A stretch of DNA of 64,000 bases from JBGTSJ01 sp041940305 (GTDB taxonomy: Bacteria > Planctomycetota > Planctomycetia > Planctomycetales > Planctomycetaceae). Every line of letters starts with the position of its first letter. The first letter of the stretch is position 1. Where the stretch lies: the NCBI GenBank assembly GCA_041940305.1, contig JBGTSJ010000003.1, positions 1 through 64,000 on the forward strand, written 5' to 3'. The notes under the pieces were generated by a model that was given only the letters and a program-made list of their open reading frames with translations, made no database searches and had not been told where the DNA came from. A program made the translations under genes and the position numbers. Shown here one piece after another: positions 1-9,004 of the stretch.

Positions 1-576
1 GGCGGAAGCGTTTCTGGGGCCGGCCGGATCGGATTGCGGGATCGCCAATGTGAACATTGGGACGAGCGGGGCAGAGATCGGGGGGGCGTTCGGGGGAGAG
101 AAGGAGACGGGGGGCGGACGGGAGTCAGGGTCTGATTCCTGGAGGAACTACATGCGTCGCGCGACCAATACCATCAACTATTCGACCGATCTGCCTCTGG
201 CTCAGGGAATCCGATTTGAGTTGGAAGATGTTCCGCCGGCACCTTGACGGCCGGATCGCTTCCGACGTCTCGCGGGTGGATCTCGAGTATCCGGAGAGAC
301 TCCGCAAGAGGGCATAAACCATTGCAGATGTGACGGTTGTGCGGATTCTCCTGCGGCGTGATTCTTCGTCCTGGTGGGCGGGCCGGCGATTGAAACCCTA
401 ACTTGTGCTGGTACAATGCGTTGTGGGCAGGTCTGCACCACCGGCGCCCGGCGGAATTCGTTCGGAATTCCCCGAACATCTTTGGCCCGAAGGTGGTTAG
501 CTTGATGGCCAACGCTGCAGTCGGAAGCCGTCACTCTGCCTGTGACCTCTCTGCCCGGAACGGGAGTTAGATTTCG
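1..576. other. Non-coding stretch at left edge
   Basis: No gene could be supported here. Short open frames occur on both strands but lack recognisable domains and a ribosome binding site. The last 60 bases hold the leader of the gene starting at 577, including a GGGAG ribosome binding site about 10 bases before its ATG. The promoter of that gene presumably lies here but no convincing -35/-10 pair was seen. Confidence 0.5.
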
Positions 577-2220
577 ATGAAAGTCTCCACGCGTAGTCTG
601 CTTGGGCTCGGACTCGCCTGCCTGTTCGCTGGTCCGGCTGTGGCCGCGAAGGATGAGGTCTTTACAACTGGTTCGTCGGACCCGCTGATTCAGTACATCG
701 ACGAGCAGATCCGCACGGGCTGGACGGACAACGAAGTCACGCCGAGCGCCGTGGCGGATGATGCCGAGTGGCTGCGGCGGGTGTACCTCGACCTGCTTGG
801 GCACATCCCGGACGTTGAGACCGTGCAGGCGTTTCTCGCCGACAAGGATGATTCCAAGCGGTCGAAGATGGTGGACAAACTGCTGGATGATCCGCACTAC
901 GTCCGCAACTTCACGGCGGTCTGGTCGAACGTGCTCTTGGGGCAGGTTACCCCGGACCGCACCAGCCGTCCCGGCATGGAGAAGTTCCTCCGCGAGAGCT
1001 TCGCGCGGAACCGGCCGTGGAACGACATTGTCTACGACATGCTGACGGCCGAGGGGCACTTTGAGGAAAGCGGAGCCGTTAACTTTCTGCTCGGTCAGCT
1101 GCAGGGGAATCCCAACAGTGAGGAGTACACGGTTGAGGCGACGGCGCGGGCGACGCGCATCCTGCTGGGCATGCAGGTGCAGTGCACGCAGTGTCACAAT
1201 CATCCGTTCAACGACTGGAAGCAGGCCCAGTTCTGGGAGTTCGACAGCTTCTTCAAGCAGATCGTCCGCAACGACGTGGACCGTTACGACCCGCAGTCGG
1301 GACAGATGGTCGACGACTATTCAGAACTGGTGTGGCGCGATTTCTCGGGACCGGTGTACTACGAGACCCGCGCGGCCGAGATGAAGATGTCGCTGCCGGC
1401 GTACTTCGGGCAAGAGATCGGCTTCGGGCCCGAGGTCAATCGCCGTCTCGAGTTCGCCAAGCTGATTTGCCAGGACGACCCCAATCAGCAGCTGGCTCGG
1501 GCGATGGTCAACCGGATGTGGGGGCACTTCTTCGGCTACGGCTTCACTAAGCCGATCGACGACATGGGTCCGCATAACCCGGCGAGCCATCCGGAACTGC
1601 TGGATCGGCTCACGGAGGAATTCGTCAAGAGCGGGTACGACATGAAGCAGTTGGCCCGCTGGATCTGCAATACCGAGGCGTACAACCTGACGAGCCGATT
1701 CAACGCCAACAATCAGGTGGATGACCCGGCGGCCGGCGAAGTTCCGCTGTTCAGTCACATGTACGTGAAGACGCTCACGGCCGAGCAGCTGTATGATTCG
1801 CTGCTGATCGCGACGGGGGCTCACAAGGCGGGCCAGGCGGGTTACGAACAGGCCCAGGCCCAGCGCGCCATGTGGCTGCAGGACTTCCTGCGAATCTTCG
1901 GCGGGGCCGACGATCAGGAGCCGACGGTGTTTGCCGGATCGATCCCGCAGGCCCTGATGATGATGAACGGCGAACTGGTGCAGAAGGCCATCAGCGCCGA
2001 GCAGGGCAGCTATCTGTATGCCGTGCTGTCCGACTCCTCGCTGCGCAACGATAATGCGAAGCTGCAGCAGATCTACATTGCCGCCCTGGGCCGTCTTCCG
2101 AACCGGAACGAAGTCGGTGCCCTCAGCCAGTTCATCCGGTCGCATCCTGACAAGCTGGCCGCGTATCAGGACATCTACTGGGCCTTGCTGAACTCGAACG
2201 AATTCGTCGTGAACCACTGA
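577..2220 (+). CDS. DUF1549/DUF1553 domain protein (planctomycete PSCyt2/PSD1 type)
   Basis: Secreted 547-residue protein with a signal peptide at residues 1-23 (cleavage after AVAA). It carries a DUF1549 region at about residues 35-240 and a DUF1553 region at about 275-545. A CTQCH motif at residues 203-207 is a CxxCH site that could bind c-type haem. The family is hugely expanded in planctomycetes and its biochemical role is not established; links to extracellular polysaccharide breakdown are suggested in the literature. The DUF1501 gene directly downstream is its usual partner. It is shorter than many relatives (700-1000 residues) because it lacks an N-terminal cytochrome-like domain. It is clearly paralogous to the C-terminal part of the gene at 4290, sharing the FFGYGFT and DDMGPHN segments. 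The ATG is supported by GGGAG upstream. Confidence 0.93.
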   Translation: MKVSTRSLLGLGLACLFAGPAVAAKDEVFTTGSSDPLIQYIDEQIRTGWTDNEVTPSAVADDAEWLRRVYLDLLGHIPDVETVQAFLADKDDSKRSKMVDKLLDDPHYVRNFTAVWSNVLLGQVTPDRTSRPGMEKFLRESFARNRPWNDIVYDMLTAEGHFEESGAVNFLLGQLQGNPNSEEYTVEATARATRILLGMQVQCTQCHNHPFNDWKQAQFWEFDSFFKQIVRNDVDRYDPQSGQMVDDYSELVWRDFSGPVYYETRAAEMKMSLPAYFGQEIGFGPEVNRRLEFAKLICQDDPNQQLARAMVNRMWGHFFGYGFTKPIDDMGPHNPASHPELLDRLTEEFVKSGYDMKQLARWICNTEAYNLTSRFNANNQVDDPAAGEVPLFSHMYVKTLTAEQLYDSLLIATGAHKAGQAGYEQAQAQRAMWLQDFLRIFGGADDQEPTVFAGSIPQALMMMNGELVQKAISAEQGSYLYAVLSDSSLRNDNAKLQQIYIAALGRLPNRNEVGALSQFIRSHPDKLAAYQDIYWALLNSNEFVVNH

Positions 2221-2231
2221 CGGCGAAGAAG

Positions 2232-2260
2232 CCCGGTTTCTGTAGAGCAACCGGGTTTTC
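2232..2260 (+). terminator. Hairpin with T-rich tail between the DUF1549 and DUF1501 genes
   Basis: A 7-bp stem (CCCGGTT paired with AACCGGG) with a 10-base loop is followed by TTTTC. It starts 12 bases after the stop codon. It may terminate or attenuate transcription between two genes that otherwise look co-transcribed. The stem sequence recurs at 39785, so it may belong to a dispersed palindrome family. Confidence 0.55.
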
Positions 2261-2305
2261 AGCCCGCGATTAAAACACCATCACCATTCGAAGGGGTCTT
2301 CCATC

Positions 2306-3580
2306 ATGACACGTCTCGCACCTCACGGCATGACTCGCCGCCATTTCATCAGCCACGTTGCGGCCGGCAGTGCCGCGGCGCTGGGCGCATCGCAGTTCCT
2401 GTCGCACCTGGAAGCCAATGCGGCCGAGGTGCAGCGGAACCGCAAGGCGTGCATCCTGGTGTGGCTCGGCGGCGGCGCCCCCACGATCGACATGTGGGAT
2501 CTCAAGCCGAATTCCAAGAACGGCGGCGAATTCAAACCCATCAGCACGGCGGGCGACCTGCAGATCTGCGAGCACCTCCCGCAGATCGCCCAGCAGATGG
2601 ACAGCCTGTCGGTCGTCCGTTCTATGGCGACGCGCGAGGCTGACCACATGCGCGGCACGTACTACATGCACACCGCCTACGTGCCAAACCCGACCGTGGT
2701 GCATCCGACGTTCGGCTCGGTGGCCAGCTACGAGCTTGGCACCAAGCGGCCGGAGCTGGAGATTCCGGCCTTCATCTCGATCGGCGGCGGCAGCATGAGC
2801 CCCGGGTTCCTCGGGATGGCTCACGCCCCGTTCGTCGTGGATGCCCAGGGCCGCATCCAGAACGCCAATATGGACGGTATGGACACGCAGCGTCTCAGTC
2901 AGCGGCTGGAAATCCTCGGGGCGATTGAAGACGGCTTCATCCGCTCGGACCGCGGCGACGTCGGCCAGGCTCACAAGGACGTGTACCAGAAGGCCGTCAA
3001 CCTGATGACCTCCAGCCAGATGGCCGCCTTCCGGGCGAATCAGGAGACGCCGGAAACCCGCGCGATGTACGGCGACACGCCGTTCGGCAACAGCCTGATC
3101 ATGGCCCGTCGTCTCGTGGAGACCGGCGTGCCGTTCATCGAAGTCCGCAATCCGAACGGCTGGGACCTCCACCAGAATGTCTTCGCGACGCTCCGCAACA
3201 CCAATCTGCCGATGCTCGACAGCGGCATTGCCGGTCTCGTGGCGGACCTCAAGCAGCGCGGCATGTTCGAGGACACGGTCGTCGTCTGCATGGGCGAGTT
3301 CGGCCGCACCCCGCGGATCAACGCCAACGTCGGCCGCGATCACTGGGCGACCAGTTGGTCGGTGCTCATCGGCGGCGGCGGCCTCCGCGGCGGCGTCGCG
3401 GTGGGCGAGACGGATGAGGACGGCCTGCGGATCGTCAGCGAGAGCTACCTGCCCGGCGACATCTGGGCGACCGTGGCTCACGCCCTCCGCATCCCGCTCA
3501 ACACGGTCCATACCAGCACCCGCGGCCGGCCGATGAAGCTCGCCAACGGCGGCAACCCGGTGAAGTCGCTGTTGACGTAA
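2306..3580 (+). CDS. DUF1501 domain protein with Tat signal
   Basis: A 424-residue exported protein of the DUF1501 family, whose fold resembles alkaline phosphatase/sulfatase enzymes. The N-terminus contains a twin-arginine stretch (TRRHFISHVAAG, residues 10-21) followed by an alanine-rich hydrophobic segment, so export of a folded protein by the Tat pathway is likely. The body has the family-typical segments LVWLGGGAPTIDMWD near residue 50 and CMGEFGRTPRIN near residue 330. It follows the DUF1549/DUF1553 gene, the standard pairing in this phylum. AAGGGG lies about 9 bases before the ATG and supports this start. The catalytic activity of the family is unknown. Confidence 0.93.
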   Translation: MTRLAPHGMTRRHFISHVAAGSAAALGASQFLSHLEANAAEVQRNRKACILVWLGGGAPTIDMWDLKPNSKNGGEFKPISTAGDLQICEHLPQIAQQMDSLSVVRSMATREADHMRGTYYMHTAYVPNPTVVHPTFGSVASYELGTKRPELEIPAFISIGGGSMSPGFLGMAHAPFVVDAQGRIQNANMDGMDTQRLSQRLEILGAIEDGFIRSDRGDVGQAHKDVYQKAVNLMTSSQMAAFRANQETPETRAMYGDTPFGNSLIMARRLVETGVPFIEVRNPNGWDLHQNVFATLRNTNLPMLDSGIAGLVADLKQRGMFEDTVVVCMGEFGRTPRINANVGRDHWATSWSVLIGGGGLRGGVAVGETDEDGLRIVSESYLPGDIWATVAHALRIPLNTVHTSTRGRPMKLANGGNPVKSLLT

Positions 3581-3741
3581 TCCGGCCCGACCATTGGGAC
3601 ATGGCATTCAGGGGCGGCGGACCCCCCTGGTTCATGTCATCACAGCGGAAGTCGAAAACACGGCGCATTGTGAACTGCCTGTTGCGGGCGGCCCACCTGC
3701 AGGAACGGCCAGACCGAGTGGCGACCCAGGTCGAACGACTG

Positions 3742-4293
3742 ATGAGCGGCGAGCACGGCACTGAGCGGCACGAACCGCCCAGCGAGGAGTTCGTGCAGTT
3801 GTTCACCCGCCATCAGCGGCGGCTGTACTTGTTCATCCTCTCGCAACTGGCCGGTACGCAGGACGCCGAGGAAGTGTTGCAGGAGACGAACCTCGTCATC
3901 TGGGCGAAGTATCACCAGTTCGATATCGACACCAACTTTTTCGCGTGGGCCGCGCAGATCGCGACCTACGAAATCCTCAAGTTCCGGCAGCGCCGCCAGC
4001 GGGAGAAACTCCGGTTCAGCGACGAATTCGTGCAGACCGTCGCCACCGAAGTCCTCGAACGCAGCGACGAACTGGAACTGCGGCGGAAGGCGCTGGAGCA
4101 GTGCCTGCAGAAGCTCCGCTCCGGCGACCGGGACCTGATTCAGAAGCGTTACCAGCCGGGAGAACGAGGCAAGAACCTGGCGGAGGATCTCGGACGTCCC
4201 GCGAACTCCGTCTACCAGAGCCTGGGGCGGATCCGCCGCACCCTGCTCGAATGCATTAACCGCACACTGGCCGCGCCCGAGGCCGGAGCATGA
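3742..4293 (+). CDS. Sigma-70 family (ECF-like) RNA polymerase sigma factor
   Basis: A 183-residue alternative sigma factor of the type abundant in Rhodopirellula and relatives. The region-2 helix (YLFILSQLAGTQDAEEVLQE) and the segment WAKYHQFD lie in the N-terminal half. A region-4 helix-turn-helix (GKNLAEDLGRPANSVYQSLG) lies near residues 135-155. The frame stays open back to 3601, but the upstream part is basic, has no sigma features and no good ribosome binding site, so the ATG at 3742 (MSGEHGTE) is preferred. The stop codon overlaps the next start in ATGA, which implies translational coupling. The downstream product carries an anti-sigma-like N-terminus and is the probable partner. Confidence 0.9.
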   Translation: MSGEHGTERHEPPSEEFVQLFTRHQRRLYLFILSQLAGTQDAEEVLQETNLVIWAKYHQFDIDTNFFAWAAQIATYEILKFRQRRQREKLRFSDEFVQTVATEVLERSDELELRRKALEQCLQKLRSGDRDLIQKRYQPGERGKNLAEDLGRPANSVYQSLGRIRRTLLECINRTLAAPEAGA

Positions 4294-6383
4294 ACGACCC
4301 ACGCCAATCCGAGCTGACCGATCTGCTCGAAGCGTTGTGCGAAGACCGCATGACGGCCGATCAGCGTGCGCGGCTGGAGCAGGCGGTCATTCATGACGCC
4401 CAGGCTCGCCGCCTGTACGTGGACTACATCGGCCTGCACGGCATGCTGCATTGGGACGCCGCCAAGGGCGCCGAGACGATCACGCCCGCTCCCGCGCCCG
4501 CACGGAGCGCGCCGCGGCCCCGCTCGTGGCGGTACATCGCTGCCGGGTCCGCGTCGATTGTTACGGCCGCTCTGCTGGTCGTGCTGGCGGCCCCCTATCT
4601 GTTTGGCCCGCAGCCGCCGGTGGGAGACCGTCCCGTCGCCGGGGATGATCATCAGAACCGGAACGGGGACAACCGCGAGAATCTGAATATCGACCCGATC
4701 GTGCTGGACAGGCAGCACGACGATGACGAAAACAACGGCGAGGGCGCTGCCAGCGAAGAGATGCTCGCGTCGAACCCGCCCGATGGTGACGCGCCGCTTG
4801 TCGAGGCGGACGGCGCCCGCTCCAACCTCGGGATCGTTAGTTTTATCGATCAGGAGATCGCGGCCCGTTGGCAGGCTGACGGAATCAAGCCGTCTCCCCG
4901 GGCTGATGATGCCGAATGGGTCCGCCGCGTCTATCTCGACATCACCGGCCATATCCCATCGGCCGATGAGGTCGAATCTTTCCTGCAGAGCGCAGAGCCG
5001 GACAAGCGGCGGCATCTGGTGGACGCGCTGCTCGATCATCCGGACGCGTCCCGGCATTTCGCGACGGTCTGGACGAACCTGCTCGTGGGCCGCCGCACAC
5101 CTTCGGGTGAAGTCAGCCGGGACGGGCTGCACGCGTTTCTGCAGTCTCAGTTCCGCACCAACCGGCCGTGGTCGGAAACAGTGACCGAACTGGTTGCCGC
5201 GGAAGGCTCCAGTCGGGAGAACGGGGCAGCCAATTTCCTGCTGGCTCATCTGAATAACGAAGCCGTACCGGCGACCGCTGTTACGGCCCGCTGCTTCCTG
5301 GGGATGCAGGTGCAGTGCACGCAGTGCCACGCGCATCCCTTCTACAAGGAGTGGGGGCAGGAGCAGTTCTGGGAGCTCAACAGCTTCTTCCATCAGACCG
5401 ACGTTGTCCGGCATACGGTGACCGATCCCGAGACCAACCAGGAGGCGTTTTCTCACCTGGAACTGGTCAGCCGCGATGTCGGCGGACCGACATACTATGA
5501 GACGCGCAACGGCGAGATGAAGATCGCCTTCCCGGAGTTCGAAGGAATCGAGATCGACGCGGGAGCCGACACCAACCGCCGCGAAGCCCTCGCCCGGCTG
5601 CTCACCTCCGGAGAAGACCCGCAGTTCGCCCGGGCGTTCGTGAATCGCACCTGGTCCCATTTCTTCGGCTACGGGTTCACCAACCCGGTGGACGACATGG
5701 GGCCGCACAATGAGCCCACGCATCCCGCCGTGCTCGACCGCCTCGCGGACGAGTTCGTGAAGAGTGGTTTCGACGTCAAGCAGTTGACACGGGTGATCTG
5801 CAACAGCGAGGCATACCAGTTGACGAGCCGGTTTGGCGAGTCGAACGCGATCGACGCCCCGGAACTCGGCGATCCGCCGTATTTCAGCCACGCCTACATC
5901 CGCCCGCTCACGGCCGAGCAGTTGTTCGACTCGTTGATCATTGCCACGCGCTCCGACCGCAGCGACTCCTATTTCACGGAAGAGGCGGATGCCCGCCGCG
6001 ACGAGTGGCTGGCCCAGTTCTTTACCGCTGAGGAGACCGACGAGAACTGCGAGGCGACGACGTTCGACGGGACGCTGCCGCAGGCGCTGACGATGATGAA
6101 CGGCGACCTGGTGCAGCAGGCCGTCAGCGGCGCACCGGGCACGTATCTGGGTGAAGTGTTGGGCGGCCCGGGGGACGAAGTGGAGAAGATCCGCCGGCTG
6201 TCGCTGGCCGTACTCTCACGCTATCCGTCGCAGCAGGAACTGGAAGCGATCCGCGGCCACATCCGCACGAGCGTCCGCGCCCGCACGCAGGCCGGGGTCG
6301 CTCCCCGCGCCGCCGTCAATGAATCTCTCCGCGACGTCTTCTGGGCCTATCTGAACTCCAGCGAGTTCATCGTCAATCACTGA
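4290..6383 (+). CDS. Membrane-anchored anti-sigma-like / DUF1549-DUF1553 fusion
   Basis: A 697-residue protein. Residues 1-75 are a short acidic cytoplasmic segment of the kind found in planctomycete anti-sigma/FecR-like proteins (LTDLLEALCEDRMTADQRARLE, then YVDYIGLHGMLHWD). A single transmembrane helix spans about residues 81-103. An acidic low-complexity linker runs to about residue 175, followed by DUF1549 (about 180-400, with CTQCH at 343-347) and DUF1553 (about 430-697). It overlaps the sigma factor gene by 4 bp. By analogy with sigma/anti-sigma pairs, the N-terminus may hold the sigma factor while the outer domain senses or acts outside the membrane; this is inference. The outer domain is paralogous to the protein encoded at 577. 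Confidence 0.9.
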   Translation: MNDPRQSELTDLLEALCEDRMTADQRARLEQAVIHDAQARRLYVDYIGLHGMLHWDAAKGAETITPAPAPARSAPRPRSWRYIAAGSASIVTAALLVVLAAPYLFGPQPPVGDRPVAGDDHQNRNGDNRENLNIDPIVLDRQHDDDENNGEGAASEEMLASNPPDGDAPLVEADGARSNLGIVSFIDQEIAARWQADGIKPSPRADDAEWVRRVYLDITGHIPSADEVESFLQSAEPDKRRHLVDALLDHPDASRHFATVWTNLLVGRRTPSGEVSRDGLHAFLQSQFRTNRPWSETVTELVAAEGSSRENGAANFLLAHLNNEAVPATAVTARCFLGMQVQCTQCHAHPFYKEWGQEQFWELNSFFHQTDVVRHTVTDPETNQEAFSHLELVSRDVGGPTYYETRNGEMKIAFPEFEGIEIDAGADTNRREALARLLTSGEDPQFARAFVNRTWSHFFGYGFTNPVDDMGPHNEPTHPAVLDRLADEFVKSGFDVKQLTRVICNSEAYQLTSRFGESNAIDAPELGDPPYFSHAYIRPLTAEQLFDSLIIATRSDRSDSYFTEEADARRDEWLAQFFTAEETDENCEATTFDGTLPQALTMMNGDLVQQAVSGAPGTYLGEVLGGPGDEVEKIRRLSLAVLSRYPSQQELEAIRGHIRTSVRARTQAGVAPRAAVNESLRDVFWAYLNSSEFIVNH

Positions 6384-6654
6384 GAGTCGCCGGCATCCTC
6401 ATGGATGCCGTCCAGTGTGTTGATGAACTCGCTGTGCGAACTCCTGGGTGTGCAACCCGCGGCGGCCGGACTTTGGACGTCGCGCGGTCAGGTGTTCGTT
6501 CAGGCCGGTGGCTGCGCCCGGAGATCGCCCGGGGACTTCCATGCCCAGCGGACGGCACACAGCGTGTGCCTGCGACTTTGCGCACGCTTGCGGCTGACGT
6601 AGCCAGCGGGGAAACTTGCGCTCATCACCAGTTCGCTGTTCTGATGTGAGTGCT

Positions 6655-8997
6655 ATGCCTCCAGTCACGACGCCCACCGACCCTCCCCGCAGCTACAAAG
6701 TGATCGGCACCCGGCCCGTCCGGCACGACGGCGTGGACAAGGTCACCGGCCGCGCGAAGTACGGGGCCGATACGCGGCTGTCCGGCATGCTGGCGGGCTG
6801 GGTCCTGCGCAGTCCGCACGCGCATGCTCTCATCCAGTCGATTGACACGTCCGCCGCGGAGGCCTTTCCCGGGGTCCGTGCCGTAGTGACCAACGCCGAT
6901 CTGCCTCCGATCGGCAGCAACATCGCCGATCTCGGCGAGGGGGCAGTGAATCTGAAGCATCTGAGCGCCAACGTGCTCGCCCGCGACAAGGTGCTCTACA
7001 AGGGGCACGCCGTCGCGGCCGTGGCGGCCGACAACGTGCACATTGCGGAGGAGGCCGCGCGGCTGATCCGTGTGGAATACGAGCCGCTGCCGCCGGTGCT
7101 GGACGTGCTAGCCGCGATGCGGGACGACGCGCCGGTCTTGAACGACGATGTCTATACGCAGGAGTTCGGCCAGCGAATCGGCGAACGACCGAGCAACGTG
7201 GCCGCGCGGTTCTTTTACGAGCAGGGGAGCATCGAGCATGGGTTCGCGGAAGCGGCGCTGGTTGTCGAGCGCGAGTTTCGCACGGCGACAGTGCATCAGG
7301 GATATATCGAGCCGCACGCCGCGACTGCCCTGTGGAACGCAGACGGCCGCATCACGATCTGGACCTGCACGCAGGGGGCCTTCACGGTACGGGAACAATG
7401 CGCTGCGCTGCTCAGCGTTCCCGAATCGTACATCAAGGTGGTCCCGACGGAGATCGGCGGCGGATTCGGAGGAAAGATCTCGGTTTATCTGGAACCGGTC
7501 GCGGCGCTGCTGTCGAAGAAGTGCGGGCGTCCGGTCAAGCTGACGATGACGCGGGCCGATGTGTTTGAAGCGACCGGACCAACCCCTGCGTCCTACATTC
7601 GGGTCAAGCTGGGAGTGGACAAGCAGGGCCGCCTGATGGCCGGAGATGCCTACCTCGCCTACGAAGCGGGGGCGTATCCCGGTTCGCCCATCAACCCGGG
7701 CTGCATGTGTATCTTCGCCTGCTACAGCGTCCCCCATGCCCGTGTGGAGGGCTTCGACGTCTGCACGACGAAACCACGGACGAATGCGTACCGCGCCCCC
7801 GGCTCCACCAATGCGGCGTTCGCCGTCGAGACAGTCATTGATGAGCTCTGCCGGAAGCTGGAGATCGACCCGGCGGAGTTCCGCATCCGCAACGCCGCGG
7901 CCGAAGGGACTCGCCGCGTGGACGGCGTCGTTTATCCGCGGATCGGGATGCAGGAGACGGTCGAAGCGATCCGGGCCAGCGACCATTGGAACAGTCCGCT
8001 TGCCGACCTCTCACAGCAGCCGGCTCACGGCACGCCGCTGCCGTCCATGAATGAACAGCAGCGGCGCGTCGGCCGCGGTATGGCGAGCGGCTACTGGTTC
8101 AACGCGGGACTGAAATCGAGCGTCACGGCCGCCATCAATCCCGACGGCAAAGTGACGCTCATCGAAGGCTCAACGGACATCGGCGGCACGCGGACCAGCA
8201 TCGCTATGCAGCTGGCGGAAACGCTGGGAATTCCAGTGGAGGACGTCAGCCCGCTCGTGGCCGATACCGACAGCGTGGGATATACCGACGTCACCGGCGG
8301 TAGCCGCGTGACGCACACCACCGGCATGGCGGCGTACGAAGCCGGGATGCTGCTGCGGAAGGCGCTGTGCTCGCGCGCCGCGGGGATCTGGGACGTCGCC
8401 GAGTCCGACGTCCGCTACGAGGACGGCTGCATCGTCGGCCCGGACGAGAAGCGGTTCACGTTCCAGGAACTGGCTGCGAAGATCCCGCACACTGGAGACG
8501 CGATCTCGGCGACGGCGACGGTGACGGCCAAGTCCGCCGGCGGGGCGTTTGCAACGCACCTGGTCGATATCGCCCTCGATCCTGGCACCGGCAAGATCGA
8601 CATCCTCCGCTATACCGCCGCGCAGGACGTCGGCACGGCCATCCACCCCAGCTACGTGGAAGGCCAGATTCAGGGAGGCGTCGCGCAGGGAGTCGGCTGG
8701 GCGCTCAACGAGGAGTACTTCTACGACGCGGATGGCCAGATGCGCAACGCCACCTACCTCGACTACCGCATGCCCACCACGCTCGATCTTCCCAACGTCG
8801 ACTGCATCCTCGTCGAGATCCCCAATCCGAATCATCCCTACGGCGTCCGCGGCGTCGGCGAAGTCCCTATCTGTCCGCCCCCCGCCGCGATCAACGCAGC
8901 CGTGTACAATGCCGTCGGCGTCCATATGCATGAACTGCCGATGTCACCGTGGCGCGTACAGAACGCGATCGCGGGTTCCAGCACCTCGCCTGCCTGA
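6655..8997 (+). CDS. Xanthine dehydrogenase-family molybdopterin-binding subunit
   Basis: A 780-residue large subunit of a molybdenum hydroxylase (xanthine oxidase/CoxL superfamily), which hydroxylates substrates with water-derived oxygen at a Mo-pterin centre. The IGGGFGGK motif near residue 280 contacts the cofactor and AYRAPGSTN lies near residue 380. GVGEVP near residue 735 holds the glutamate expected to act as catalytic base. The motif does not match the AYRCSFR loop of aerobic CO dehydrogenase, so the substrate is unknown. No iron-sulphur or FAD subunit gene is adjacent, so partners must be encoded elsewhere. The frame opens at a TTG at 6616, but the ATG at 6655 fits the start of family homology better. 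The 270 bases upstream show no other feature. Confidence 0.92.
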   Translation: MPPVTTPTDPPRSYKVIGTRPVRHDGVDKVTGRAKYGADTRLSGMLAGWVLRSPHAHALIQSIDTSAAEAFPGVRAVVTNADLPPIGSNIADLGEGAVNLKHLSANVLARDKVLYKGHAVAAVAADNVHIAEEAARLIRVEYEPLPPVLDVLAAMRDDAPVLNDDVYTQEFGQRIGERPSNVAARFFYEQGSIEHGFAEAALVVEREFRTATVHQGYIEPHAATALWNADGRITIWTCTQGAFTVREQCAALLSVPESYIKVVPTEIGGGFGGKISVYLEPVAALLSKKCGRPVKLTMTRADVFEATGPTPASYIRVKLGVDKQGRLMAGDAYLAYEAGAYPGSPINPGCMCIFACYSVPHARVEGFDVCTTKPRTNAYRAPGSTNAAFAVETVIDELCRKLEIDPAEFRIRNAAAEGTRRVDGVVYPRIGMQETVEAIRASDHWNSPLADLSQQPAHGTPLPSMNEQQRRVGRGMASGYWFNAGLKSSVTAAINPDGKVTLIEGSTDIGGTRTSIAMQLAETLGIPVEDVSPLVADTDSVGYTDVTGGSRVTHTTGMAAYEAGMLLRKALCSRAAGIWDVAESDVRYEDGCIVGPDEKRFTFQELAAKIPHTGDAISATATVTAKSAGGAFATHLVDIALDPGTGKIDILRYTAAQDVGTAIHPSYVEGQIQGGVAQGVGWALNEEYFYDADGQMRNATYLDYRMPTTLDLPNVDCILVEIPNPNHPYGVRGVGEVPICPPPAAINAAVYNAVGVHMHELPMSPWRVQNAIAGSSTSPA

Positions 8998-9004
8998 AGC
9001 TTTT

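Noticed and set aside
202..1203. A 333-codon minus-strand frame at the left edge
   Set aside because: More than half is antisense to the DUF1549 gene, and the rest has no recognisable features or ribosome binding site.
6399..6654. Small genes in the gap before the molybdenum hydroxylase
   Set aside because: Short overlapping frames on both strands, all Arg-rich shadows with no start signals.
6655..8997. Aerobic carbon monoxide dehydrogenase large subunit
   Set aside because: The AYRCSFR active-site loop of form I CODH is absent; the corresponding residues read AYRAPGSTN.
8549..9004. N-terminal extension of the DJ-1-like protein into the molybdenum hydroxylase gene
   Set aside because: These 152 codons are an out-of-frame reading of the upstream gene. 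The signal peptide at 9005 marks the real start.
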